This document shows positions 8,331-22,378 of a stretch of DNA of 64,000 nt, piece by piece. The stretch is from NCBI GenBank assembly GCA_964057225.1, contig OZ059899.1, positions 992,001-1,056,000 on the forward strand. Direction: 5' to 3'. The notes under the pieces were generated by a model, which was not told the DNA's origin, searched no databases, and was given only the letters and a program-made list of their open reading frames with translations. Numbering within the stretch: the first letter of the stretch is position 1; every line of letters starts with the position of its first letter. A program made the translations under genes and the position numbers. Source of the DNA: Auanema rhodensis (taxonomy: Eukaryota; Nematoda; Chromadorea; Rhabditida; Rhabditidae).

Positions 8331-11138
8331 ATGTTTTTAGATTCCGTTTTTCAAAGCAAAGACGATGGACAATGTTATTCAACGAAAAAAATAATTCTTC
8401 AGGGTGAAAATCGAGGATATAAGTGTGAACTTATATCAGTTGATATCTCGGTGCATTTTTAAGCTAGCGCAAATCTGATAACACAGATCGACGCAGCTCA
8501 AAAATCCGCATTGAATGCACTATACTACATTGAGAAACGCTCAATACAAAAATTAGTTATGATCGTTTGAAAAATGATGCATTAGTGTATGTTGAGTTTC
8601 CATGTACACTCAACATTGCTTCCAAAAACATTTTGACAAAAATTTTTTCGAAAAATTTAAAAATAATTTAGCAAAAAGTAGATGTTTTTAGATTCCTTTT
8701 TTCAAGGCGAAGACGATGGACAATGTTATTCAACGAAAAAAATAATTCTTCAGGGTGAAAATCGAGGATATAAGTGTGAACTTATATCAGTTGATATCTC
8801 GGTGCATTTTTAAGCTAGCGCAAATCTGATAACACAGATCGACGCAGCTTAAAAATCCGCATCGAATGCACTATACTTAATTGAGAAACGCTTAATACAA
8901 AATTTAGTTATGATCGTTTGAAAAATGATGCATTAGTGTATGTTGAGTTTCCATGTACACTCAACATTGCTTCCAAAAACATTTTGACAAAAATTTTTTC
9001 GAAAAATTTCAAAATATTTTAGCAAAAAGTAGATGTTTTTAGATTCCGTTTTTCAAAGCAAAGACGATGGACAATGTTATTCAACGAAAAAAATAATTCT
9101 TCAGGGTGAAAATCGAGGATATAAGTGTGAACTTATATCAGTTGATATCTCGGTGCATTTTTAAGCTAGCGCAAATCTGATAACACAGATCGACGCAGCT
9201 CAAAAATCCGCATTGAATGCACTATACTACATTGAGAAACGCTCAATACAAAAATTAGTTATGATCGTTTGAAAAATGATGCATTAGTGTATGTTGAGTT
9301 TCCATGTACACTCAACATTGCTTCCAAAAACATTTTGACAAAAATTTTTTCGAAAAATTTCAAAATAATTTAGCAAAAAGTAGATGTTTTTAGATTCCGT
9401 TTTTCAAAGCAAAGACGATGGACAATGTTATTCAACGAAAAAAATAATTCTTCAGGGTGAAAATCGAGGATATAAGTGTGAACTTATATCAGTTGATATC
9501 TCGGTGCATTTTTAAGCTAGCGCAAATCTGATAACACAGATCGACGCAGCTTAAAAATCCGCATCGAATGCACTATACTTAATTGAGAAACGCTTAATAC
9601 AAAATTTAGTTATGATCGTTTGAAAAATGATGCATTAGTGTATGTTGAGTTTCCATGTACACTCAACATTGCTTCCAAAAACATTTTGACAAAAATTTTT
9701 TCGAAAAATTTCAAAATATTTTAGCAAAAAGTAGATGTTTTTAGATTCCGTTTTTCAAAGCAAAGACGATGGACAATGTTATTCAACGAAAAAAATAATT
9801 CTTCAGGGTGAAAATCGAGGATATAAGTGTGAACTTATATCAGTTGATATCTCGGTGCATTTTTAAGCTAGCGCAAATCTGATAACACAGATCGACGCAG
9901 CTCAAAAATCCGCATTGAATGCACTATACTACATTGAGAAACGCTCAATACAAAAATTAGTTATGATCGTTTGAAAAATGATGCATTAGTGTATGTTGAG
10001 TTTCCATGTACACTCAACATTGCTTCCAAAAACATTTTGACAAAAATTTTTTCGAAAAATTTCAAAATAATTTAGCAAAAAGTAGATGTTTTTAGATTCC
10101 TTTTTTCAAGGCGAAGACGATGAACAATGTTATTCAACGAAAAAAATAATTCTTCAGGGTGAAAATCGAGGATATAAGTGTGAACTTATATCAGTTGATA
10201 TCTCGGTGCATTTTTAAGCTAGCGCAAATCTGATAACACAGATCGACGCAGCTTAAAAATCCGCATCGAATGCACTATACTTAATTGAGAAACGCTTAAT
10301 ACAAAATTTAGTTATGATCGTTTGAAAAATGATGCATTAGTGTATGTTGAGTTTCCATGTACACTCAACATTGCTTCCAAAAACATTTTGACAAAAATTT
10401 TTTCGAAAAATTTCAAAATATTTTAGCAAAAAGTAGATGTTTTTAGATTCCGTTTTTCAAAGCAAAGACGATGGACAATGTTATTCAACGAAAAAAATAA
10501 TTCTTCAGGGTGAAAATCGAGGATATAAGTGTGAACTTATATCAGTTGATATCTCGGTGCATTTTTAAGCTAGCGCAAATCTGATAACACAGATCGACGC
10601 AGCTCAAAAATCCGCATTGAATGCACTATACTACATTGAGAAACGCTCAATACAAAAATTAGTTATGATCGTTTGAAAAATGATGCATTAGTGTATGTTG
10701 AGTTTCCATGTACACTCAACATTGCTTCCAAAAACATTTTGACAAAAATTTTTTCGAAAAATTTAAAAATAATTTAGCAAAAAGTAGATGTTTTTAGATT
10801 CCTTTTTTCAAGGCGAAGACGATGGACAATGTTATTCAACGAAAAAAATAATTCTTCAGGGTGAAAATCGAGGATATAAGTGTGAACTTATATCAGTTGA
10901 TATCTCGGTGCACTTTTAAGCTAGCGCAAATCTGATAACACAGATCGACGCAGCTTAAAAATCCGCATCGAATGCACTATACTTAATTGAGAAACGCTTA
11001 ATACAAAATTTAGTTATGATCGTTTGAAAAATGATGCATTAGTGTATGTTGAGTTTCCATGTACACTCAACATTGCTTCCAAAAACATTTTGACAAAAAG
11101 TTTTTCGAAAAATTTCAAAATAATTTAGCAAAAAGTAG
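8331..11138. repeat. Four tandem copies of a 702-bp dimer
   Basis: First members (8331, 9033, 9735, 10437) follow a tail with AATATTTTAGC and carry CAAAGCAAAG, GCATTGAATG and CGCTCAATAC. Second members (8682, 9384, 10086, 10788) carry TATACTTAATTGAG and AAAATTTAG. Three second members begin CCTTTTTTCAAGGCGAAG, but 9384 begins CCGTTTTTCAAAGCAAAG, so its 5' part looks converted to the first-member type. Unit 10086 has a private GATGAACAATG, and 10788 has GTGCACTTTTAAG. All frames are closed. The array returns to other unit types at 11139. Confidence 0.85.
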
Positions 11139-12893
11139 ATGTTTTTAGATTCCGTTTTTCAAAGCAAAGACGATGGACAATGTTATTCAACGAAAAAAAT
11201 AATTCTTCAGGGTGAAAATCGAGGATATAAGTGTGAACTTATATCAGTTGATATCTCGGTGCATTTTCAAGCTAGCGCAAATCTGATAACACAGATCGAC
11301 GCAGCTCAAAAATCCGCATCGAATGCACTATACTACATTGAGAAACGCTTAATACAAAAATTAGTTATGATCGTTTGAAAAATGATGCATTAGTGTATGT
11401 TGAGTTTCCATGTACACTCAACATTGCTTCCAAAAACATTTTGACAAAAATTTTTTCGAAAAATTTCAAAATAATTTAGCAGAAAGTAGATGTTTTTAGA
11501 TTCCGTTTTTCAAGGCAAAGACGATGGACAATGTTATTCAACGAAAAAAGAAATTCTTCAGGGTGAAAATCGAGGATATAAGTGTGAACTTATATCAGTT
11601 GATATCTCGGTGCTTTTTTAAGCTAGCGCAAATCTGATAACACAGATCGACGCAGCTCAAAAATCCGCATCGAATGCACTATACTACATTGAGAAACGCT
11701 TAATACAAAAATTAGTTATGATCGTTTGAAAAATGATGCATTAGTGTATGTTGAGTTTCCATGTACACTCAACATTGCTTCCAAAAACATTTTGACAAAA
11801 ATTTTTTCGAAAAATTTCAAGATAATTTAGCGAAAAGTAGATGTTTTTAGATTCCGTTTTTCAAAGCAAAGACGATGGACAATGTTATTCGACGAAAAAA
11901 ATAATTCTTCAGGGTGAAAATCGAGGATATAAGTGTGAACTTATATCAGTTGATATCTCGGTGCATTTTCAAGCTAGCGCAAATCTGATAACACAGATCG
12001 ACGCAGCTTAAAAATCCGCATTGAATGCACTATACTACATTGAGAAACGCTTAATACAAAAATTAGTTATGATCGTTTGAAAAATGATGCATTAGTGTAT
12101 GTTGAGTTTCCATGTACACTCAACATTGCTTCCAAAAACATTTTGACAAAAATTTTTTCGAAAAATTTCAAAATAATTTAGCAAAAAGTAGATGTTTTTA
12201 GATTCCGTTTTTCAAGGCAAAGACGATGGACAATGTTATTCAACGAAAAAAATAATTCTTCAGGGTGAAAATCGAGGATATAAGTGTGAACTTATATCAG
12301 TTGATATCTCGGTGCATTTTCAAGCTAGCGCAAATCTGATAACACAGATCGACGCAGCTCAAAAATCCGCATCGAATGCACTATACTACATTGAGAAACG
12401 CTTAATACAAAAATTAGTTATGATCGTTTGAAAAATGATGCATTAGTGTATGTTGAGTTTCCATGTACACTCAACATTGCTTCCAAAAACATTTTGACAA
12501 AAATTTTTTCGAAAAATTTCAAGATAATTTAGCGAAAAGTAGATGTTTTTAGATTCCGTTTTTCAAGGCAAAGACGATGGACAATGTTATTCAACGAAAA
12601 AATTAATTCTTCAGGGTGAAAATCGAGGATATATGTGTGAACTCATATCAGTTGATATCTCGGTGCATTTTTAAGCTAGCGCAAATCTGATAACACAGAT
12701 CGACGCAGCTCAACAATCCGCATCGAATGCACTATACTACATTGAGAAACGCTTAATACAAAAATTAGTTATGATCGTTTGAAAAATGATGCATTAGTGT
12801 ATGTTGAGTTTCCATGTACACTCAACATTGCTTCCAAAAACATTTTGACAAAAATTTTTTCGAAAAATTTCAAAATAATTTAGCGAAAAGTAG
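11139..12893. repeat. Satellite units at a subfamily transition
   Basis: Units 11139, 11490, 11841, 12192 and 12543. Unit 11139 still has CAAAGCAAAG but an open frame; AAAAAGTTTTTCG just before it and GCAGAAAG in its tail are private. Unit 11490 has AAAAAAGAAATTC. Unit 11841 keeps CAA at 130 but is stopped at 169 (CTTAAAAA) and has GCATTGAATG. Unit 12543 has ATATGTGTGAACTCA with CAACAATCC, and its tail is the first A/G type (A at 332, G at 343). That type then becomes common up to about 24.5 kb. Confidence 0.85.
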
Positions 12894-14297
12894 ATGTTTT
12901 TAGATTCTGTTTTTCAAGGCAAAGACGATGGACAATGTTATTCAACGAAAAAAATAATTCTTCAGGGTGAAAATCGAGGATATAAGTGTGAACTTATATC
13001 AGTTGATATCTCGGTGCATTTTTAAGCTAGCGCAAATCTGATAACACAGATCGACGTAGCTTAAAAATCCGCATCGAATGCACTATACTACATTGAGAAA
13101 CGCTTAATACAAAAAGTAGTTATGATCGTTTGAAAAATGATGCATTAGTGTATGTTGAGTTTCCATGTACACTCAACATTGCTTCCAAAAACATTTTGAC
13201 AAAAATTTTTTCGAAAAATTTCAAGATAATTTAGCGAAAAGTAGATGTTTTTAGATTCCGTTTTTCAAGGCAAAGACGATGGACAATGTTATTCAACGAA
13301 AAAATTAATTCTTCAGGGTGAAAATCGAGGATATAAGTGTGAACTTATATCAGTTGATATCTCGGTGCATTTTCAAGCTAGCGCAAATCTGATAACACAG
13401 ATCGACGCAGCTCAAAAATCCGCATCGAATGCACTATACTACATTAAGAAACGCTTAATACAAAAATTAGTTATGATCGTTTGAAAAATGATGCATTAGT
13501 GTATGTTGAGTTTCCATGTACACTCAACATTGCTTCCAAAAACATTTTGACAAAAATTTTTTCGAAAAATTTCAAAATAATTTAGCGAAAAGTAGATGTT
13601 TTTAGATTCTGTTTTTCAAGGCAAAGACGATGGACAATGTTATTCAACGAAAAAAATAATTCTTCAGGGTGAAAATCGAGGATATAAGTGTGAACTTATA
13701 TCAGTTGATATCTCGGTGCATTTTTAAGCTAGCGCAAATCTGATAACACAGATCGACGTAGCTTAAAAATCCGCATCGAATGCACTATACTACATTGAGA
13801 AACGCTTAATACAAAAAGTAGTTATGATCGTTTGAAAAATGATGCATTAGTGTATGTTGAGTTTCCATGTACACTCAACATTGCTTCCAAAAACATTTTG
13901 ACAAAAATTTTTTCGAAAAATTTCAAGATAATTTAGCGAAAAGTAGATGTTTTTAGATTCCGTTTTTCAAGGCAAAGACGATGGACAATGTTATTCAACG
14001 AAAAAATTAATTCTTCAGGGTGAAAATCGAGGATATAAGTGTGAACTTATATCAGTTGATATCTCGGTGCATTTTCAAGCTAGCGCAAATCTGATAACAC
14101 AGATCGACGCAGCTCAAAAATCCGCATCGAATGCACTATACTACATTGAGAAACGCTTAATACAAAAATTAGTTATGATCGTTTGAAAAATGATGCATTA
14201 GTGTATGTTGAGTTTCCATGTACACTCAACATTGCTTCCAAAAACATTTTGACAAAAATTTTTTCGAAAAATTTCAAGATAATTTAGCGAAAAGTAG
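12894..14297. repeat. 702-bp dimer, two copies
   Basis: Units 12894 and 13596 share GATTCTGTTTTTC, GACGTAGCTTAAAA and AAAAAGTAGTT. Each is followed by an open-frame unit (13245 with CATTAAG, 13947 with CATTGAG). The same GATTCTG unit followed by an open-frame unit reappears at 18865 and 20973, so this dimer is the seed of longer blocks further right. Confidence 0.8.
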
Positions 14298-16056
14298 ATG
14301 TTTTTAGATTCCGTTTTTCAAGGCAAAGACGATGGACAATGTTATTCAACGAAAAAATTAATTCTTCAGGGTGAAAATCGAGGATATATGTGTGAACTCA
14401 TATCAGTTGATATCTCGGTGCATTTTTAAGCTAGCGCAAATCTGATAACACAGATCGACGCAGCTCAACAATCCGCATCGAATGCACTATACTACATTGA
14501 GAAACGCTTAATACAAAAATTAGTTATGATCGTTTGAAAAATGATGCATTAGTGTATGTTGAGTTTCCATGTACACTCAACATTGCTTCCAAAAACATTT
14601 TGACAAAAATTTTTTCGAAAAATTTCAAAATAATTTAGCGAAAAGTAGATGTTTTTAGATTCCGTTTTTCAAGGCAAAGACGATGGACAATGTTATTCAA
14701 CGAAAAAAAATTAATTCTTCAGGGTGAAAATCGAGGATATATGTGTGAACTCATATCAGTTGATATCTCGGTGCATTTTTAAGCTAGCGCAAATCTGATA
14801 ACACAGATCGACGCAGCTCAACAATCCGCATCGAATGCACTATACTACATTGAGAAACGCTTAATACAAAAATTAGTTATGATCGTTTGAAAAATGATGC
14901 ATTAGTGTATGTTGAGTTTCCATGTACACTCAACATTGCTTCCAAAAACATTTTGACAAAAATTTTTTCGAAAAATTTCAAGATAATTTAGCGAAAAGTA
15001 GATGTTTTTAGATTCCGTTTTTCAAGGCAAAGACGATGGACAATGTTATTCAACGAAAAAATTAATTCTTCAGGGTGAAAATCGAGGATATAAGTGTGAA
15101 CTTATATCAGTTGATATCTCGGTGCATTTTCAAGCTAGCGCAAATCTGATAACACAGATCGACGCAGCTCAAAAATCCGCATCGAATGCACTATACTACA
15201 TTGAGAAACGCTTAATACAAAAATTAGTTATGATCGTTTGAAAAATGATGCATTAGTGTATGTTGAGTTTCCATGTACACTCAACATTGCTTCCAAAAAC
15301 ATTTTGACAAAAATTTTTTCGAAAAATTTCAAGATAATTTAGCGAAAAGTAGATGTTTTTAGATTCCGTTTTTCAAGGCAAAGACGATGGACAATGTTAT
15401 TCAACGAAAAAATTAATTCTTCAGGGTGAAAATCGAGGATATATGTGTGAACTCATATCAGTTGATATCTCGGTGCATTTTTAAGCTAGCGCAAATCTGA
15501 TAACACAGATCGACGCAGCTCAACAATCCGCATCGAATGCACTATACTACATTGAGAAACGCTTAATACAAAAATTAGTTATGATCGTTTGAAAAATGAT
15601 GCATTAGTGTATGTTGAGTTTCCATGTACACTCAACATTGCTTCCAAAAACATTTTGACAAAAATTTTTTCGAAAAATTTCAAAATAATTTAGCGAAAAG
15701 TAGATGTTTTTAGATTCCGTTTTTCAAGGCAAAGACGATGGACAATGTTATTCAACGAAAAAAAATTAATTCTTCAGGGTGAAAATCGAGGATATATGTG
15801 TGAACTCATATCAGTTGATATCTCGGTGCATTTTTAAGCTAGCGCAAATCTGATAACACAGATCGACGCAGCTCAACAATCCGCATCGAATGCACTATAC
15901 TACATTGAGAAACGCTTAATACAAAAATTAGTTATGATCGTTTGAAAAATGATGCATTAGTGTATGTTGAGTTTCCATGTACACTCAACATTGCTTCCAA
16001 AAACATTTTGACAAAAATTTTTTCGAAAAATTTCAAAATAATTTAGCGAAAAGTAG
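13947..16056. repeat. 1055-bp trimer, two tandem copies
   Basis: Units 13947, 14298 and 14649 recur as 15002, 15353 and 15704. In each copy the first unit has an open frame. The second and third have ATATGTGTGAACTCA, TTTTTAAG at 130 and CAACAATCC. The third also has two extra A in the run before TTAATTC, giving 353 bp. The only clear difference by eye is the tail type of the third unit (G/G at 14649, A/G at 15704). The +2 marker makes the duplication unambiguous. Confidence 0.9.
14649..15001. repeat. 353-bp unit with a two-A expansion
   Basis: The A-run near unit position 54 reads CGAAAAAAAATTAATTC instead of CGAAAAAATTAATTC. The same expanded unit occurs at 15704, 19918 and 22026, always just after a unit with ATATGTGTGAACTCA and CAACAATCC. 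One slippage event followed by duplication of the carrier unit is the simplest reading. The change shifts the internal frame, which is already closed in these units. Confidence 0.9.
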
Positions 16057-18513
16057 ATGTTTTTAGATTCCGTTTTTCAAGGCAAAGACGATGGACAATG
16101 TTATTCAACGAAAAAAATAATTCTTCAGGGTGAAAATCGAGGATATAAGTGTGAACTTATATCAGTTGATATCTCGGTGCATTTTCAAGCTAGCGCAAAT
16201 CTGATAACACAGATCGACGCAGCTCAAAAATCCGCATCGAATGCACTATACTACATTGAGAAACGCTTAATACAAAAATTAGTTATGATCGTTTGAAAAA
16301 TGATGCATTAGTGTATGTTGAGTTTCCATGTACACTCAACATTGCTTCCAAAAACATGTTGACAAAAATTTTTTCGAAAAATTTCAAGATAATTTAGCGA
16401 AAAGTAGATGTTTTCAGATTCCGTTTTTCAAGGCAAAGACGATGGACAATGTTATTCAACGAAAAAAATAATTCTTCAGGGTGAAAATCGAGGATATAAG
16501 TGTGAACTTATATCAGTTGATATCTCGGTGCATTTTCAAGCTAGCGCAAATCTGATAACACAGATCGACGCAGCTCAAAAATCCGCATCGAATGCACTAT
16601 ACTACATTGAGAAACGCTTAATACAAAAATTAGTTATGATCGTTTGAAAAATGATGCATTAGTGTATGTTGAGTTTCCATGTACACTCAACATTGCTTCC
16701 AAAAACATGTTGACAAAAATTTTTTCGAAAAATTTCAAGATAATTTAGCGAAAAGTAGATGTTTTCAGATTCCGTTTTTCAAGGCAAAGACGATGGACAA
16801 TGTTATTCAACGAAAAAATTAATTCTTCAGGGTGAAAATCGAGGATATAAGTGTGAACTTATATCAGTTGATATCTCGGTGCATTTTCAAGCTAGCGCAA
16901 ATCTGATAGCACAGATCGACGCAGCTCAAAAATCCGCATCGAATGCACTATACTACATTAAGAAACGCTTAATACAAAAATTAGTTATGATCGTTTGAAA
17001 AATGATGCATTAGTGTATGTTGAGTTTCCATGTACACTCAACATTGCTTCCAAAATCATTTTGACAAAAATTTTTTCGAAAAATTTCAAAATAATTTAGC
17101 GAAAAGTAGAAGTTTTTAGATTCCGTTTTTCAAGGCAAAGACGATGGACAATGTTATTCAACGAAAAAAATAATTCTTCAGGGTGAAAATCGAGGATATA
17201 AGTGTGAACTTATATCAGTTGATATCTCGGTGCATTTTTAAGCTAGCGCAAATCTGATAACACAGATCGACGTAGCTTAAAAATCCGCATCGAATGCACT
17301 ATACTACATTGAGAAACGCTTAATACAAAAATTAGTTATGATCGTTTGAAAAATGATGCATTAGTGTATGTTGAGTTTCCATGTACACTCAACATTGCTT
17401 CCAAAAACATTTTGACAAAAATTTTTTCGAAAAATTTCAAAATAATTTAGCGAAAAGTAGATGTTTTTAGATTCCGTTTTTCAAGGCAAAGACGATGGAC
17501 AATGTTATTCAACGAAAAAAATAATTCTTCAGGGTGAAAATCGAGGATATAAGTGTGAACTTATATCAGTTGATATCTCGGTGCATTTTTAAGCTAGCGC
17601 AAATCTGATAACACAGATCGACGTAGCTTAAAAATCCGCATCGAATGCACTATACTACATTGAGAAACGCTTAATACAAAAATTAGTTATGATCGTTTGA
17701 AAAATGATGCATTAGTGTATGTTGAGTTTCCATGTACACTCAACATTGCTTCCAAAAACATTTTGACAAAAATTTTTTCGAAAAATTTCAAAATAATTTA
17801 GCGAAAAGTAGATGTTTTTAGATTCCGTTTTTCAAGGCAAAGACGATGGACAATGTTATTCATCGAAAAAATTAATTCTTCAGGGTGAAAATCGAGGATA
17901 TAAGTGTGAACTTATATCAGTTGATATCTCGGTGCATTTTCAAGCTAGCGCAAATCTGATAACACAGATCGACGCAGCTCAAAAATCCGCATCGAATGCA
18001 CTATACTACATTGAGAAACGCTTAATACAAAAATTAGTTATGATCGTTTGAAAAATGATGCATTAGTGTATGTTGAGTTTCCATGTACACTCAACATTGC
18101 TTCCAAAAACATTTTGACAAAAATTTTTTCGAAAAATTTCAGAATAATTTAGCGAAAAGTAGATGTTTTTAGATTCCGTTTTTCAAGGCAAAGACGATGG
18201 ACAATGTTATTCAACGAAAAAATTAATTCTTCAGGGTGAAAATCGAGGATATAAGTGTGAACTTATATCAGTTGATATCTCGGTGCATTTTCAAGCTAGC
18301 GCAAATCTGATAACACAGATCGACGCAGCTCAAAAATCCGCATCGAATGCACTATACTACATTGAGAAACGCTTAATACAAAAATTAGTTATGATCGTTT
18401 GAAAAATGATGCATTAGTGTATGTTGAGTTTCCATGTACACTCAACATTGCTTCCAAAAACATGTTGACAAAAATTTTTTCGAAAAATTTCAAGATAATT
18501 TAGCGAAAAGTAG
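16057..18513. repeat. Satellite units including a block copied at 23081
   Basis: Units 16057, 16408, 16759, 17110, 17461, 17812 and 18163. Units 16408 and 16759 begin ATGTTTTCAG and follow CATGTTGAC. Units 16759, 17110, 17461 and 17812 (16759-18162) recur at 23081-24484, displaced by 6322 bp. Shared rare markers are GATAGCACAG, CATTAAG, AAAATCATTTTG, AGAAGTTTTTAG at 17110 and TTCATCG at 17812. Similarity drops after unit 17812: its tail has TTTCAGAATAA, and 18163 has TTCAACG where 24485 has TTCATCG. Units 17110 and 17461 are themselves near-identical neighbours. Confidence 0.85.
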
Positions 18514-21500
18514 ATGTTTTTAGATTCCGTTTTTCAAGGCAAAGACGATGGACAATGTTATTCAACGAAAAAATTAATTCTTCAGGGTGAAAATCGAGGA
18601 TATAAGTGTGAACTTATATCAGTTGATATCTCGGTGCATTTTCAAGCTAGCGCAAATCTGATAACACAGATCGACGCAGCTCAAAAATCCGCATCGAATG
18701 CACTATACTACATTAAGAAACGCTTAATACAAAAATTAGTTATGATTGTTTGAAAAATGATGCATTAGTGTATGTTGAGTTTCCATGTACACTCAACATT
18801 GCTTCCAAAAACATTTTGACAAAAATTTTTTCGAAAAATTTCAAAATAATTTAGCGAAAAGTAGATGTTTTTAGATTCTGTTTTTCAAGGCAAAGACGAT
18901 GGACAATGTTATTCAACGAAAAAAATAATTCTTCAGGGTGAAAATCGAGGATATAAGTGTGAACTTATATCAGTTGATATCTCGGTGCATTTTTAAGCTA
19001 GCGCAAATCTGATAACACAGATCGACGTAGCTTAAAAATCCGCATCGAATGCACTATACTACATTGAGAAACGCTTAATACAAAAAGTAGTTATGATCGT
19101 TTGAAAAATGATGCATTAGTGTATGTTGAGTTTCCATGTACACTCAACATTGCTTCCAAAAACATTTTGACAAAAATTTTTTCGAAAAATTTCAAGATAA
19201 TTTAGCGAAAAGTAGATGTTTTTAGATTCCGTTTTTCAAGGCAAAGACGATGGACAATGTTATTCAACGAAAAAATTAATTCTTCAGGGTGAAAATCGAG
19301 GATATAAGTGTGAACTTATATCAGTTGATATCTCGGTGCATTTTCAAGCTAGCGCAAATCTGAGAACACAGATCGACGCAGCTCAAAAATCCGCATCGAA
19401 TGCACTATACTACATTGAGAAACGCTTAATACAAAAATTAGTTATGATCGTTTGAAAAATGATGCATTAGTGTATGTTGAGTTTCCATGTACACTCAACA
19501 TTGCTTCCAAAAACATTTTGACAAAAATTTTTTCGAAAAATTTCAAGATAATTTAGCGAAAAGTAGATGTTTTTAGATTCCGTTTTTCAAGGCAAAGACG
19601 ATGGACAATGTTATTCAACGAAAAAATTAATTCTTCAGGGTGAAAATCGAGGATATATGTGTGAACTCATATCAGTTGATATCTCGGTGCATTTTTAAGC
19701 TAGCGCAAATCTGATAACACAGATCGACGCAGCTCAACAATCCGCATCGAATGCACTATACTACATTGAGAAACGCTTAATACAAAAATTAGTTATGATC
19801 GTTTGAAAAATGATGCATTAGTGTATGTTGAGTTTCCATGTACACTCAACATTGCTTCCAAAAACATTTTGACAAAAATTTTTTCGAAAAATTTCAAAAT
19901 AATTTAGCGAAAAGTAGATGTTTTTAGATTCCGTTTTTCAAGGCAAAGACGATGGACAATGTTATTCAACGAAAAAAAATTAATTCTTCAGGGTGAAAAT
20001 CGAGGATATATGTGTGAACTCATATCAGTTGATATCTCGGTGCATTTTTAAGCTAGCGCAAATCTGATAACACAGATCGACGCAGCTCAACAATCCGCAT
20101 CGAATGCACTATACTACATTGAGAAACGCTTAATACAAAAATTAGTTATGATCGTTTGAAAAATGATGCATTAGTGTATGTTGAGTTTCCATGTACACTC
20201 AACATTGCTTCCAAAAACATTTTGACAAAAATTTTTTCGAAAAATTTCAAAATAATTTAGCGAAAAGTAGATGTTTTTAAATTCCGTTTTTCAAGGCAAA
20301 GACGATGGACAATGTTATTCATCGAAAAAATTAATTCTTCAGGGTGAAAATCGAGGATATAAGTGTGAACTTATATCAGTTGATATCTCGGTGCATTTTC
20401 AAGCTAGCGCAAATCTGATAACACAGATCGACGCAGCTCAAAAATCCGCATCGAATGCACTATACTACATTGAGAAACGCTTAATACAAAAATTAGTTAT
20501 GATCGTTTGAAAAATGATGCATTAGTGTATGTTGAGTTTCCATGTACACTCAACATTGCTTCCAAAAACATGTTGACAAAAATTTTTTCGAAAAATTTCA
20601 AGATAATTTAGCGAAAAGTAGATGTTTTTAGATTCCGTTTTTCAAGGCAAAGACGATGGACAATGTTATTCAACGAAAAAATTAATTCTTCAGGGTGAAA
20701 ATCGAGGATATAAGTGTGAACTTATATCAGTTGATATCTCGGTGCATTTTCAAGCTAGCGCAAATCTGATAACACAGATCGACGCAGCTCAAAAATCCGC
20801 ATCGAATGCACTATACTACATTAAGAAACGCTTAATACAAAAATTAGTTATGATTGTTTGAAAAATGATGCATTAGTGTATGTTGAGTTTCCATGTACAC
20901 TCAACATTGCTTCCAAAAACATTTTGACAAAAATTTTTTCGAAAAATTTCAAAATAATTTAGCGAAAAGTAGATGTTTTTAGATTCTGTTTTTCAAGGCA
21001 AAGACGATGGACAATGTTATTCAACGAAAAAAATAATTCTTCAGGGTGAAAATCGAGGATATAAGTGTGAACTTATATCAGTTGATATCTCGGTGCATTT
21101 TTAAGCTAGCGCAAATCTGATAACACAGATCGACGTAGCTTAAAAATCCGCATCGAATGCACTATACTACATTGAGAAACGCTTAATACAAAAAGTAGTT
21201 ATGATCGTTTGAAAAATGATGCATTAGTGTATGTTGAGTTTCCATGTACACTCAACATTGCTTCCAAAAACATTTTGACAAAAATTTTTTCGAAAAATTT
21301 CAAGATAATTTAGCGAAAAGTAGATGTTTTTAGATTCCGTTTTTCAAGGCAAAGACGATGGACAATGTTATTCAACGAAAAAATTAATTCTTCAGGGTGA
21401 AAATCGAGGATATAAGTGTGAACTTATATCAGTTGATATCTCGGTTCATTTTCAAGCTAGCGCAAATCTGATAACACAGATCGACGCAGCTCAAAAATCC

Positions 21501-22378
21501 GCATCGAATGCACTATACTACATTGAGAAACGCTTAATACAAAAATTAGTTATGATCGTTTGAAAAATGATGCATTAGTGTATGTTGAGTTTCCATGTAC
21601 ACTCAACATTGCTTCCAAAAACATTTTGACAAAAATTTTTTCGAAAAATTTCAAGATAATTTAGCGAAAAGTAGATGTTTTTAGATTCCGTTTTTCAAGG
21701 CAAAGACGATGGACAATGTTATTCAACGAAAAAATTAATTCTTCAGGGTGAAAATCGAGGATATATGTGTGAACTCATATCAGTTGATATCTCGGTGCAT
21801 TTTTAAGCTAGCGCAAATCTGATAACACAGATCGACGCAGCTCAACAATCCGCATCGAATGCACTATACTACATTGAGAAACGCTTAATACAAAAATTAG
21901 TTATGATCGTTTGAAAAATGATGCATTAGTGTATGTTGAGTTTCCATGTACACTCAACATTGCTTCCAAAAACATTTTGACAAAAATTTTTTCGAAAAAT
22001 TTCAAAATAATTTAGCGAAAAGTAGATGTTTTTAGATTCCGTTTTTCAAGGCAAAGACGATGGACAATGTTATTCAACGAAAAAAAATTAATTCTTCAGG
22101 GTGAAAATCGAGGATATATGTGTGAACTCATATCAGTTGATATCTCGGTGCATTTTTAAGCTAGCGCAAATCTGATAACACAGATCGACGCAGCTCAACA
22201 ATCCGCATCGAATGCACTATACTACATTGAGAAACGCTTAATACAAAAATTAGTTATGATCGTTTGAAAAATGATGCATTAGTGTATGTTGAGTTTCCAT
22301 GTACACTCAACATTGCTTCCAAAAACATTTTGACAAAAATTTTTTCGAAAAATTTCAAAATAATTTAGCGAAAAGTAG
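18514..22378. repeat. Five-unit block in two copies, spaced 2108 bp
   Basis: Units 18514, 18865, 19216, 19567 and 19918 recur as 20622, 20973, 21324, 21675 and 22026, with one extra unit (20271) between. Order of markers in each copy: CATTAAG with GATTGTTTG; GATTCTG with GACGTAGCTT and AAAAAGTAGTT; an open-frame unit; ATATGTGTGAACTCA; then the +2 A unit. Private changes mark the copies: CTGAGAACAC in 19216 and TCGGTTCATTTT in 21324. Unit 20271 has TTTTTAAATTCC and TTCATCG. The second copy is followed by 22379, which does not match 20271. Confidence 0.85.
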
